DNA of 55,273 nucleotides, taken from assembly GCF_008711325.1 (NCBI RefSeq), contig NZ_VXDB01000026.1, positions 1 through 55,273 of the forward strand. The letters are read 5' to 3'. The position numbers and the translations under genes are program-made. The DNA is from Roseibium sediminis. GTDB taxonomy: Bacteria; Pseudomonadota; Alphaproteobacteria; Rhizobiales; Stappiaceae. The notes under the pieces are model-generated. The model was given only the letters and a program-made list of their open reading frames with translations. It did no database searches and had not been told where the DNA came from. Positions 25,089-32,554 of the stretch are shown here, one piece after another (position 1 is the first letter of the stretch; every line of letters starts with the position of its first letter).

Positions 25089-25574
25089 TTACTTGCCTGC
25101 ACCGCCCAATTGGCGAAGTGCGGTCGCCCAGTCTTCGACATGGTACGTTTTGACAATCGCGCCGTCTTTCAACTCGTGGATATCGATCGACATGATGTCG
25201 AAGCTTCGTCCTTCGCCATCGACTCCAAAAAGCGGACCGACCGGCGTTCCCGTAGCCCGACCACGTACGACAATCGTATTGCCGTCCTGATACATGTCCT
25301 GAACTTCCCATTTCAGGTCCGGGATCAGCTTCGCGAATCCCGAAAGCTGACCAACCAGCTTTTCCTTCGACTTTGTTTGTCCGGAATAGTCGCCAATGCT
25401 CTGCCAGTCCGCAGTTGTGACTTTCAGGAATGCATCTGCATGGGCTTTGGACCCGGGGTTGCTGAGGTAGTCATAAAACACCTGAACCGTGTCACGGTCA
25501 TCGGCAAGGGCGTTTCCGGAAAGCGCAGCAAATGTAAGCGCGCTTGCAGCAAGCATGATTTTGAGTCTGGTCAT
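25089..25574 (-). CDS. Secreted SnoaL-like/NTF2-fold protein
   Basis: A 161-residue protein with a Sec signal peptide (MTRLKIMLAASALTFAALSG, cleavage near NALA-DD). The mature domain resembles SnoaL-like ester cyclases of the NTF2 fold: a starting helix DTVQVFYDYLSNPG, GFAKLIPDLKWEV, GNTIVVRGRATGT and a final KDGAIVKTYHVEDW. These proteins often have no proven reaction. The start is placed at 25574 because it gives the signal peptide. The divergent LysR gene across the 120-nt gap is its likely regulator. Confidence 0.8.
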   Translation of the reverse strand: MTRLKIMLAASALTFAALSGNALADDRDTVQVFYDYLSNPGSKAHADAFLKVTTADWQSIGDYSGQTKSKEKLVGQLSGFAKLIPDLKWEVQDMYQDGNTIVVRGRATGTPVGPLFGVDGEGRSFDIMSIDIHELKDGAIVKTYHVEDWATALRQLGGAGK

Positions 25575-25658
25575 GTTCCATCCAATCCGTCGGTTTTTGA
25601 GCGCCCTGTCATTGGGGCCTCTCCGAATATGGATGACCTTCCAAAATTCGAGTATATC

Positions 25659-25675
25659 GTCTAAATAGATTTGAC
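25659..25675. promoter_or_regulatory. Putative LysR-binding dyad
   Basis: GTCTAAAT-AG-ATTTGAC is an imperfect dyad containing T-N11-A (T25662 to A25674) in the gap between the SnoaL-like gene and its divergent LysR regulator. It is the best LysR-type site in this gap. Confidence 0.4.
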
Positions 25676-25694
25676 TATTCGATGAGGTCGAACA

Positions 25695-26612
25695 TTGTTT
25701 GATGAGTTGCGCCAGATTGCCATATTTGCAAAGGCCGTCGATCACGGCTCCTTTCGGGCTGCCGCGACAGAACTCCGCCTGTCTCCATCGGTGATTAGCC
25801 ATCACGTCTCTCAACTTGAAGAAAAGCTCGGTGTTGCGCTCATTTACCGGTCGACGCGGAGGCTGACGCTGACCCGGGACGGCGAAAGACTGCTTGCTTC
25901 CGCCCATGAGATGCTTTCAGCCGTGGAAGCCGGATTGGACGACATTCGCGGGCAATCTGTTACCCCTTCGGGTCGACTGCGCATCACGTTGCCGTCCCTG
26001 TTGTCCCAGTCGCGTGTGATCGAGATGCTGGTCTCGTTCAGGGCCCGTTACCCCAAGGTCCATATCGAACTGAATTTCTCGGATGAAAGGTTCAACCTGA
26101 TCGAGAAAGGCTATGATCTGGCCATCCGGATGAGCCCCAATCGCAAACGTGCACCGAACCGGCAGGTCCTCTTCACCACCAATCGCAGTCTGATCGCTTC
26201 GCGCCAATATCTTTCTGATATTGACCCGATCCTGCACCCGCATGATCTGAATTCCACAAACTGGATCGAACTGATACCGGTGCAATCCGTCAAAACCGTG
26301 CTGAGAAAACAAGGGGAACCTGACATCCTCGTCCAGCCGGGAAATCGCCTTGCCGTCAATGACGCCTTTGCGCTCTATCGCCTTGCTCAGGCCGGGGCTG
26401 GCATAGCATTTGTTCCGGATTTTCTCGCGGCTGCCGATATCGCCGCTGGTCGGATGGTCGTCGTGCTGCCGGACTGGCAGGTCGACAGACTCGAAGCCTA
26501 TGTCGAGTGGCCATCGAATGCGCCCAAGGGTGGTCTCGCGCGGCTTCTGGTTTCGGAACTGGCTCTTGCCTGTAAGGAGCAGTCCCTGTGTACCGGAACG
26601 GATCCGCGCTGA
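25695..26612 (+). CDS. LysR-family transcriptional regulator
   Basis: A 305-residue LysR protein of the CrgA/AaeR-like style. The helix-turn-helix is GSFRAAATELRLSPSVISHHVSQLE (about 18-42, quoted in part: FRAAATELRLSPSVISHH) and the effector domain covers about 88-290. The start is a TTG with a TGAGG ribosome site 7 nt upstream; no in-frame ATG lies nearby upstream. The divergent SnoaL-like gene is the probable target. Confidence 0.88.
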   Translation: MFDELRQIAIFAKAVDHGSFRAAATELRLSPSVISHHVSQLEEKLGVALIYRSTRRLTLTRDGERLLASAHEMLSAVEAGLDDIRGQSVTPSGRLRITLPSLLSQSRVIEMLVSFRARYPKVHIELNFSDERFNLIEKGYDLAIRMSPNRKRAPNRQVLFTTNRSLIASRQYLSDIDPILHPHDLNSTNWIELIPVQSVKTVLRKQGEPDILVQPGNRLAVNDAFALYRLAQAGAGIAFVPDFLAAADIAAGRMVVVLPDWQVDRLEAYVEWPSNAPKGGLARLLVSELALACKEQSLCTGTDPR

Positions 26613-26633
26613 CCAAATGACCGATTGGAAGGC

Positions 26634-26654
26634 GCACCGGCAACCTGCCGGTGC
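26634..26654. terminator. Stem-loop between convergent lysR and gfa
   Basis: GCACCGGC (26634-26641) and GCCGGTGC (26647-26654) pair perfectly around AACCT. It lies between two convergent stop codons, but there is no clear T-run on either side, so it may be rho-assisted or an mRNA 3' stabiliser. Confidence 0.45.
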
Positions 26655-26683
26655 ATCCGATTCGCCATGGAGATTGCCCGCCC

Positions 26684-27313
26684 TCAGGCAGCCAAAACAC
26701 CCGACTTCTTTGCGGTATGGGTCGCAATCAGGTCCATGATGGGCGGAGACAGCGCATCATAAGGCTCCAGACCCAGTTCCCGCAGACGGCCACGAATTCC
26801 ATCCATGCCTGACGGCGGATACCCCGATTCAATGATCGACGAGACAAAGGCGGCGAATTCCGGTGGAGACCACCCGGCATCCGAAGACAGTTCCGTATGG
26901 ATGAAATCGAGACCGAACAGAGGATGCTCGGTGTTTTCGATCCGGCCATACATGTGAACGCCGCAGTCTTTGCATGCATAGCGCTGGATGGGTGCTGCCG
27001 GGTTCACGATCTCCAGCTTGTCCGCGTTTTCCAGAACGGATACGGCTTCCTTGGAAACAACTGCGATCTGGCTGAAAACAGCGCCATTGGGCTTCCAGCA
27101 CTTGGTGCAACCGCACACATGATTGTGGGCGCTTTGCGCAGCGACCCGGACTTTTACGGGATTGGAGCTGCAATGACAGGTCAGCGTCCCCCCATTGAAG
27201 CCAGGCTGAGCTGCAGGAAAACCGTTATCGACCTGCGGGTGAATTTTCACGCCGCCATACTTGGCACCGGCCGAATCCGACCCGCCACCGAACAATCCCG
27301 AAAGAAATGACAT
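26684..27313 (-). CDS. gfa: S-(hydroxymethyl)glutathione synthase Gfa
   Basis: A 209-residue zinc enzyme of the GFA/CENP-V fold that speeds the reaction of formaldehyde with glutathione. The zinc cysteines are in [17 protein letters not shown] and [12 protein letters not shown]. The core [19 protein letters not shown] and SAHNHVCGC is highly typical of Gfa rather than the general family. A glycine-rich N-terminus (about 20 residues) is longer than in Paracoccus Gfa. GGGAGG precedes the ATG. GGGTCC-GATT-GGACCC (27338-27353) lies 25 nt upstream of the start. No adhI or fghA is adjacent. Confidence 0.93.
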   Translation of the reverse strand: MSFLSGLFGGGSDSAGAKYGGVKIHPQVDNGFPAAQPGFNGGTLTCHCSSNPVKVRVAAQSAHNHVCGCTKCWKPNGAVFSQIAVVSKEAVSVLENADKLEIVNPAAPIQRYACKDCGVHMYGRIENTEHPLFGLDFIHTELSSDAGWSPPEFAAFVSSIIESGYPPSGMDGIRGRLRELGLEPYDALSPPIMDLIATHTAKKSGVLAA

Positions 27314-27637
27314 TACGCACCTCCCCTGCGTTTGACAGGGTCCGATTGGACCCGGGCTGATCGAAGCGCGGAAATCCCTTGTTGTTGATTAGTATTTCAC
27401 CCAAAGAACGCAGTTGCTATCCGCACGACAGGCCCAGTCAAAAAAATAAATAACCCTAGTGACTTTACTCAAGACAGACCTAGGTGGGAGTTCTGCTTCC
27501 GTGAAAGCAGTTGTTAAAAGGCGGAATATTCATTCTAACAAGGATTTACGTTTAATTGTTACGATGCCAATTTTAAGGAAGCAGATTCGGTTTGACCCGG
27601 CCTGAGTGCTACAAACCATGATGAGCAGGAGCAATCC
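27314..27637. other. 324-nt intergenic region between gfa and the ICL/PEPM gene
   Basis: AT-richer than its surroundings and without a convincing gene. It holds GGGTCC-GATT-GGACCC near gfa, a small stem CTGCTT/AAGCAG near 27493-27510, and an A/T-rich stretch at 27440-27460. Both divergent promoters must lie here, and a small RNA cannot be excluded. Confidence 0.5.
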
Positions 27638-28489
27638 ATGTCTACGATTGAACAGCGACGTGCCCGGTTTCGCGAAATGCACAACGATGCGAACGCATTC
27701 CTGATGCCCAATCCCTTTGGCATCGGCACCGCCCAGATTCTCGAAGGCCTAGGCTTCGACTGCCTTGCAACAACAAGTGCAGGCCATGCCTTTTCACTCG
27801 GTTACCGGGATGCAGAAGGCTTCATCACCCGTGAGATGGCTCTCTTGCATGCAGCGGAAATCGTCAATGCAACGACGCTTCCAGTGAACGGGGATCTGGA
27901 AAACGGCTTCGGGGATTCCCCGAATGATGTTGCAGATACAATTGAGGGGGCCATTGAGGCCGGCCTTGCCGGCTGCTCTATCGAGGACTACTCGCAGGAT
28001 CCCGACAATCCCTATTATTCGCTGGAACACTCGGTGGAACGGATTGCAGCGGCGGTTGAAACGAAGAACCGGATCGCGCCGGACTTCGTTCTGACCGCAC
28101 GCAGTGAAGCACCTATCCAGACACCGGAAGATCTTGCGGAAGCAATCAAGCGCCTTCAGGCCTATTCGGCAGTCGGGGCAGATTGCCTTTATGCCCCGGA
28201 CCTTCTGCGGATAGATGATATCAAGACTGTCCTTGGCGAGATCGACAAACCGCTGAACCTTCTCGCCGGTCGGCGCCATTTCAATTACACGCGCAAGGAA
28301 CTGGCGGAACTCGGTGTTGCCCGGATATCCATTGGCGCAGGCCTCGCCCGCGTGGCCTATGGGGCCTTTGTAGCTGCGGCCGAGAGCATCGTGGATGGCG
28401 GGACATTCGCCGCCTTCGGCGAGGCTGTCGGCTTCAAGGAGTTCGACTCCTATCTCAAAGGTCGCAAATCCGGTCAGCTGGAAGGCTGA
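27638..28489 (+). CDS. Isocitrate lyase/PEP mutase superfamily protein
   Basis: A 283-residue TIM-barrel protein of the ICL/PEPM superfamily, which makes or breaks C-C or P-C bonds next to oxyanionic intermediates. The metal-binding part is NGDLENGFGDSPNDVADT (about 86-103), with SIEDYSQDP following. The KKCGH motif of true isocitrate and methylisocitrate lyases is absent. Proteins of this type include oxaloacetate and oxalate-forming hydrolases, but most are uncharacterised. It is followed on the same strand by denD, 93 nt away. Confidence 0.85.
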   Translation: MSTIEQRRARFREMHNDANAFLMPNPFGIGTAQILEGLGFDCLATTSAGHAFSLGYRDAEGFITREMALLHAAEIVNATTLPVNGDLENGFGDSPNDVADTIEGAIEAGLAGCSIEDYSQDPDNPYYSLEHSVERIAAAVETKNRIAPDFVLTARSEAPIQTPEDLAEAIKRLQAYSAVGADCLYAPDLLRIDDIKTVLGEIDKPLNLLAGRRHFNYTRKELAELGVARISIGAGLARVAYGAFVAAAESIVDGGTFAAFGEAVGFKEFDSYLKGRKSGQLEG

Positions 28490-28582
28490 GCACTTCTTCT
28501 TGCCGCCTGAATGCCCTTGTGGGACATCCGATTTTCCCCATACGCTCCGAAACGAGCATTTTTCGGGAAAATCGGTGTCTCC

Positions 28583-29554
28583 ATGAACGTTCTCATTATC
28601 GGCGCTGGCGGCATGATCGGTCGCAAGCTGGCAACGAAACTGGCTTCCAGCCCTGTCCTGAACGGACAGGAAGTTCGCCACTTGCATCTGGTCGATGTTT
28701 TCGAACCGTCCGCACCGTTGGATACGCCCTGCCGTGTCCTGACTGAAGCAGCAGATGTTTCTGCCCCCGGTGAAGCTGCCCGGCTTCTTGCCAATCGACC
28801 AGACATCATCTTTCATCTGGCCGCCATCGTCTCGGGCGAAGCAGAAACCGACTTCGAAAAGGGCTATCGTATCAACCTTGATGGCACCTTGAACCTTCTG
28901 GAAGCCATTCGGCAGGACGCGAGCTACTGCCCCAAGCTCATCTTTGCCTCATCGATCGCAGTATTCGGCGCTCCGCTTCCCGCCCCGATCCCGGATACGT
29001 TCCACCTGACACCGCAAACCTCCTATGGCACGCAGAAGGCCATCTGCGAATTGCTGCTGAGCGACTACAGCCGAAAGGGCTTTGTCGATGGCATTGCCCT
29101 GCGCCTTCCGACCATCGTGGTGCGTCCCGGCAAACCGAACAAGGCCGCGTCCGGTTTCTTCTCCGGCATCATTCGGGAACCTTTGAATGGTCAGGAGGCC
29201 GTGCTGCCCGTAGCCGATGACACCCTGCACTGGATGGCCAGCCCGCGCGCGGCGGTTAGCTTTTTCCTGCATGCAGCGAGCCTCGATACGGCCGATATGA
29301 CAGGCGGGCGGGCTGTGACCTTGCCCGGCCTTGCGGTCTCTGTCGCCGAAGAACTCGACATCTTGCGTAAAATCGGCGGCGAAGCCCGCATCAAACTGAT
29401 CAAGCGCGTCGCGGACCCGTTGGTGGAACAGATCGTTGCTGCCTGGCCCCGGCAATTTGACGCCAGCCGCGCCCTTTCCCTTGGCTTTGCCCCTGATGAG
29501 AGTTTTGAGGCCATTGTGCGCAGCTATATCGAGGACGAGGGCATCTCCATCTGA
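28583..29554 (+). CDS. denD: D-erythronate dehydrogenase DenD
   Basis: A 323-residue extended SDR protein. NAD-binding motif GAGGMIGRK (about 7-15), catalytic SSIAVFG, YGTQK for YxxxK, and RLPTIVVRPGKPNKAASGFFSG, a stretch characteristic of the DenD group that oxidises D-erythronate to 2-oxo-tetronate. The usual partners OtnI, OtnK and OtnC are not in the window. The start MNVLIIGAGG is set by the Rossmann motif; upstream in-frame codons add unrelated residues. The TGA stop lies inside the first unit of a 9-bp tandem repeat. Confidence 0.85.
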   Translation: MNVLIIGAGGMIGRKLATKLASSPVLNGQEVRHLHLVDVFEPSAPLDTPCRVLTEAADVSAPGEAARLLANRPDIIFHLAAIVSGEAETDFEKGYRINLDGTLNLLEAIRQDASYCPKLIFASSIAVFGAPLPAPIPDTFHLTPQTSYGTQKAICELLLSDYSRKGFVDGIALRLPTIVVRPGKPNKAASGFFSGIIREPLNGQEAVLPVADDTLHWMASPRAAVSFFLHAASLDTADMTGGRAVTLPGLAVSVAEELDILRKIGGEARIKLIKRVADPLVEQIVAAWPRQFDASRALSLGFAPDESFEAIVRSYIEDEGISI

Positions 29555-29592
29555 TCCATCTGATCCATCTGATCCATCTGATCCACCAGATC
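29548..29592. repeat. 9-bp tandem repeat joining two convergent stop codons
   Basis: Four perfect copies of CATCTGATC (29548-29583) are followed by a degenerate CACCAGATC (29584-29592). The denD stop is inside unit 1 and the stop of the convergent citrate synthase starts at the end of unit 5. Because the unit is 9 bp, TGA recurs in frame with denD in every unit. Confidence 0.9.
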
Positions 29593-30766
29593 AGCCTGGG
29601 CGTTCTCCGACATAGGTGGCGCGCGGGCGGATCTGGTCGGGCGCCGCATATTGCTCCAGCGCATGGGCGATCCATCCGACGATCCGACCCGTGCAAAACA
29701 GGATTTTTGCCGCGTGCCGTGGCAGGCCAAGAGCGAGTTGGGTCGCAGACAGAGCAAAATCAATGTTTGGCGGATCGCCGTAAAGGCTTTCGGCAGTGGA
29801 AATGATCTCGGGCAGCATGGTCACCAAAGCATTTTGCGGCGCGCTGTCGCTGAGGACACCCAAGAGGCAATCCGCCCTCGGATCCCGCCCCTTGTAGATC
29901 CTGTGACCAAATCCCGGCAACGCCTCCCCGCGGGCAAGGCGGGCGGAAAGCTTCGGTTCGATATCGTCAGGTCCCGTGATTTCCGACATCCAGGAAATCA
30001 CCCGGTCCGAAGATGCTCCATGACGGGGGCCTGAAAAGGCGCCGAGCCCTGTCAGAAGAGCGGCGTAGAGCGGTGCCCGGGTCGAGGCGGCGCATCGAAC
30101 GGAAAAGGTACTGGTGTTCAGTTCATGATCGGCGGAGAGGATCAGTGCAGCCCTGAGCACTGCCGTCTGCTGGCCGCTCACGCCCCAATGGCGAGCCAGC
30201 TGGCTGTGGATCGGCGCTGTATCCGGTGCTTCGGCCAAGAGCACAGATGTCGCGTAGCGCAGCAGAGCCGCGCCTTTTTTGGGGAGCAGGTTGGGAGACA
30301 AGGTATAGGCCGCACGGTCCTGCAGCGGCCAGGCGCCCAGCGCCATGATCAACCGGTTGAGCGGATCCAGACCTTCCGGCAGTTCAGGGGCGGGTCCCGG
30401 AGCAGGCTCCTGAAACGGATCGCTGGAACAGTCCCATAGAAGGGTCGCGACGGTTTCAAGCGAGGACGACCGGGCAAGGTTGGTTGCCAGCTGGCCGCGA
30501 TAAACCGGTCCGGCCTCGTCCGAAATCATTGTGAGCCGTGTGCTCAACACCGCTTCGCCTGTAAGACCCCGCCCGCTTTCAGATGGCCCATCATCCGCCT
30601 TGCGCAGCAAGAGCTGGCGCACATCCGATGCATCATAGCGCTTCTGCTTGCCCGGACCGGGAACGGAACGGATCAAGCCGCGGCTAACATAGGCATAGAG
30701 CGTTGCTGGCTGCACACCCAACTCGGCAGCCGCTTCTCTGGCAGACAGATAGACAGGTTCAGACAT
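29591..30766 (-). CDS. Citrate synthase family protein with N-terminal DNA-binding domain
   Basis: A 391-residue fusion. Residues about 5-52 form a MerR/excisionase-type helix-turn-helix (SAREAAAELGVQPATLYAYV, then the wing GPGKQKRYDASDV). The rest is a citrate synthase fold with both catalytic histidines (SADHELNTS and GFGHRIYKGRDPRAD) and the catalytic Asp in NIDFALSATQ, so the enzymatic site looks intact. The DNA-binding part suggests a regulator that senses acyl-CoA or oxaloacetate, or an enzyme that controls its own gene. It is divergent from a second citrate synthase with 74 nt between them. Confidence 0.87.
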   Translation of the reverse strand: MSEPVYLSAREAAAELGVQPATLYAYVSRGLIRSVPGPGKQKRYDASDVRQLLLRKADDGPSESGRGLTGEAVLSTRLTMISDEAGPVYRGQLATNLARSSSLETVATLLWDCSSDPFQEPAPGPAPELPEGLDPLNRLIMALGAWPLQDRAAYTLSPNLLPKKGAALLRYATSVLLAEAPDTAPIHSQLARHWGVSGQQTAVLRAALILSADHELNTSTFSVRCAASTRAPLYAALLTGLGAFSGPRHGASSDRVISWMSEITGPDDIEPKLSARLARGEALPGFGHRIYKGRDPRADCLLGVLSDSAPQNALVTMLPEIISTAESLYGDPPNIDFALSATQLALGLPRHAAKILFCTGRIVGWIAHALEQYAAPDQIRPRATYVGERPG

Positions 30767-30768
30767 GC

Positions 30769-30793
30769 ATTGATGATATCAATCAATATTGAT
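30769..30793. promoter_or_regulatory. ATTGAT/ATCAAT repeats between the divergent citrate synthases
   Basis: ATTGAT (30769-30774), ATCAAT (30778-30783) and ATTGAT (30788-30793) make two overlapping dyads within 25 bp, 3 nt from the start of the HTH-citrate synthase gene. This is the natural binding site for its own helix-turn-helix domain. A TAAATTGCAC motif follows at 30798-30807. Confidence 0.55.
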
Positions 30794-30840
30794 TATGTAA
30801 ATTGCACATGAAGTGATGGGGCCAAAGGAAAGGACTAATC

Positions 30841-31953
30841 ATGACCCATGCCCCAAAGCCTTCGTCGCTCGCCCCGGATCAAACAGATGGTCTGGAGGGA
30901 ATTGTTGTGGCGCATACGCAGCTCAGCCATATAGACGGCACGAAAGGTAGGCTCATCGTCAAAGGAGTGCCTGTTGAAGACCTTGCTGGCGAAATGTGCT
31001 TTGAAGATGCAGTTGCGCATTTGTGGGCAGGCCAAGTCGATGAAGACCGCGCGGAACCATCACTCCAGCCGGTATTCGGGAAGGCGCGTCAAAGCGCCTT
31101 TTCCGTTGTCCCGACACTGTTGTCGTGTCGGCAGGAACCGCTGTCCCGGATGGACCGACTAGCTCTTGGCCTGGCAGCGCTGCCGATAACTCCTGACATG
31201 CCGGAAAGCATTCAAATCACGGGCGCATTTCCCGTTCTGGTTTCCGCTGCAGCACGGATAGCCAGCGGCCAGGACCCGGTGAAACCAGATCCTTCACTCT
31301 CTACCGCAGCTGACTTTTTGCGCATGATGACCGGTGCGAAGCCCGAGCAATGGGCGATTGACGGACTGAACCGGTATCTGGTGACGATCCTGGATCACGG
31401 GTTGAACGCCTCCACATTTACCGCACGGGTCGTCGCCTCCACACGCGCCGATGTTAAATATGCAGTCTTGGCGGCTTTGGGGGCCTTGTCCGGTCCGCTT
31501 CATGGCGGCGCCCCGGGACCGGTACTGGACATGCTGGATGCGGTCGGATCTCCGGACAACGCAGAAAAATGGATCAGCGAAAGATTATCCGGGGGGCACC
31601 GGTTGATGGGCTTCGGGCACAGGATCTATCGAACCCGGGACCCGCGTGCAGATGTCTTGAAATCCGGGCTCAGAGCACTCGCGAAAACCGAGCGGCTCAT
31701 ACTTGCGGAAGCCGTGGAAGAGGCGGCCTTGCGTGGACTTAAAGCCGCCAAGCCAAACAGGCAAATTGACACGAATGTAGAATTCTACACTGCCGTTCTT
31801 CTGGATGCGCTCGGAATAGATCGAACCCTGTTTACACCGCTCTTTGCAATGGGCCGGGTCGCTGGCTGGTGCGCCCATACCGCCGAACAAAAGCGCACGG
31901 GCAAACTCATTCGCCCGTCATCGGTTTATGTTGGGCCAATGCCGGACCTTTGA
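30841..31953 (+). CDS. Citrate/2-methylcitrate synthase family protein
   Basis: A 370-residue citrate synthase without the HTH extension. Catalytic histidines are in LDHGLNASTF and GFGHRIYRTRDPRAD. At the third catalytic position the sequence is NVEFYTAVLL, a Glu where Asp is usual, which may change rate or substrate. The N-terminal part starts at the GLEGIVVAHTQLSHIDG motif common to short bacterial type I enzymes. GGAAAGGA precedes the ATG. Paired with the divergent HTH-fused homologue, it may act on oxaloacetate with acetyl-CoA, propionyl-CoA or another acyl-CoA. Confidence 0.85.
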   Translation: MTHAPKPSSLAPDQTDGLEGIVVAHTQLSHIDGTKGRLIVKGVPVEDLAGEMCFEDAVAHLWAGQVDEDRAEPSLQPVFGKARQSAFSVVPTLLSCRQEPLSRMDRLALGLAALPITPDMPESIQITGAFPVLVSAAARIASGQDPVKPDPSLSTAADFLRMMTGAKPEQWAIDGLNRYLVTILDHGLNASTFTARVVASTRADVKYAVLAALGALSGPLHGGAPGPVLDMLDAVGSPDNAEKWISERLSGGHRLMGFGHRIYRTRDPRADVLKSGLRALAKTERLILAEAVEEAALRGLKAAKPNRQIDTNVEFYTAVLLDALGIDRTLFTPLFAMGRVAGWCAHTAEQKRTGKLIRPSSVYVGPMPDL

Positions 31954-31975
31954 GGCTACGTTTTGGATTCCACCC

Positions 31976-32386
31976 CTATGAGCCGTTGCGTTTTGCCATG
32001 CCGACGGTTTTGGGGGCTGTTTCCCGGAAGCCGAATTTCTCATAGATCCTGTTGGCGGGAACATCGGCCAACAAGTTCACATAGGCCGTATCAGGCACGT
32101 TTTTCTCTATCCAACCCATCAGGTCTTCCAGGATCATGCGTGCATATCCCCTGCCCTGACATTCCGGCCGAACAACGATGTCCGTTACCTGCACAAAACA
32201 ACCTCCATCCCCCACAAGTCGGCCCATGCCAACGGGTCTGCCCCCTTCTTTCAGAACAACCGAATAGAGCGAGTTGGGCAATCCGACGCGGGCTGCCTCT
32301 GCAGAGTAAGACCCCATTCCCCCTGCTTTGCGCAGGTCCAGATAGGTGTCGACACTCGGTATCTCGGCATGGATCGAAACGCTCAC
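31976..32386 (-). CDS. GNAT-family N-acetyltransferase
   Basis: A 136-residue single-domain GNAT protein. The acetyl-CoA binding motif A is VTDIVVRPECQGRGYARMIL (about 67-86), with R/QxxGxG/A, and the C-terminal NRIYEKFGFRET is the motif B region. The substrate is unknown. It is convergent with the citrate synthase, 22 nt away, and separate from dctM, whose terminator lies upstream of it. Confidence 0.88.
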   Translation of the reverse strand: MSVSIHAEIPSVDTYLDLRKAGGMGSYSAEAARVGLPNSLYSVVLKEGGRPVGMGRLVGDGGCFVQVTDIVVRPECQGRGYARMILEDLMGWIEKNVPDTAYVNLLADVPANRIYEKFGFRETAPKTVGMAKRNGS

Positions 32387-32440
32387 ATCAAACTCCTGAT
32401 TTTCAAAATGCCTTTTTGAATCAATTGGTTTTCCGGCGCA

Positions 32441-32470
32441 ATAGAAAAGGCCGGGGTAAAGACCCCGACC
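32441..32470 (-). terminator. Intrinsic terminator of dctPQM
   Basis: On the minus strand GGTCGGGGT and ACCCCGGCC form a 9-bp stem (one G-T pair) with loop CTTT, followed by TTTTCTAT. It lies about 85 nt beyond the dctM stop, after the palindromic repeat. Confidence 0.8.
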
Positions 32471-32509
32471 TGTTGTTGTGTGGTTTGTGCTCTAAATTTC
32501 TGTCTTGGC

Positions 32510-32553
32510 GCATTTCCTGACGGCGAACCGGTATCCACTTCGCCTGGAAATGC
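32510..32553. repeat. Palindromic intergenic repeat, copy B (after dctM)
   Basis: A 44-bp element with perfect outer arms GCATTTCC/GGAAATGC and perfect inner arms GGCGAA/TTCGCC around CCGGTATCCAC. It is 39/44 identical to the copy after galE (21504-21547) and, like it, ends 1 nt from the stop of a minus-strand gene. Confidence 0.75.
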
Positions 32554-32554
32554 T

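Noticed and set aside
29548..29592. Tandem repeat considered as a CRISPR or integron element
   Set aside because: Units are 9 bp without spacers and lie between two convergent stop codons; no cas or integrase gene is present.
31371..31381. GAACCGGTATC match to the 44-bp palindromic repeat
   Set aside because: It lies inside the citrate synthase gene, codes for LNRYLV, and lacks both stem arms.
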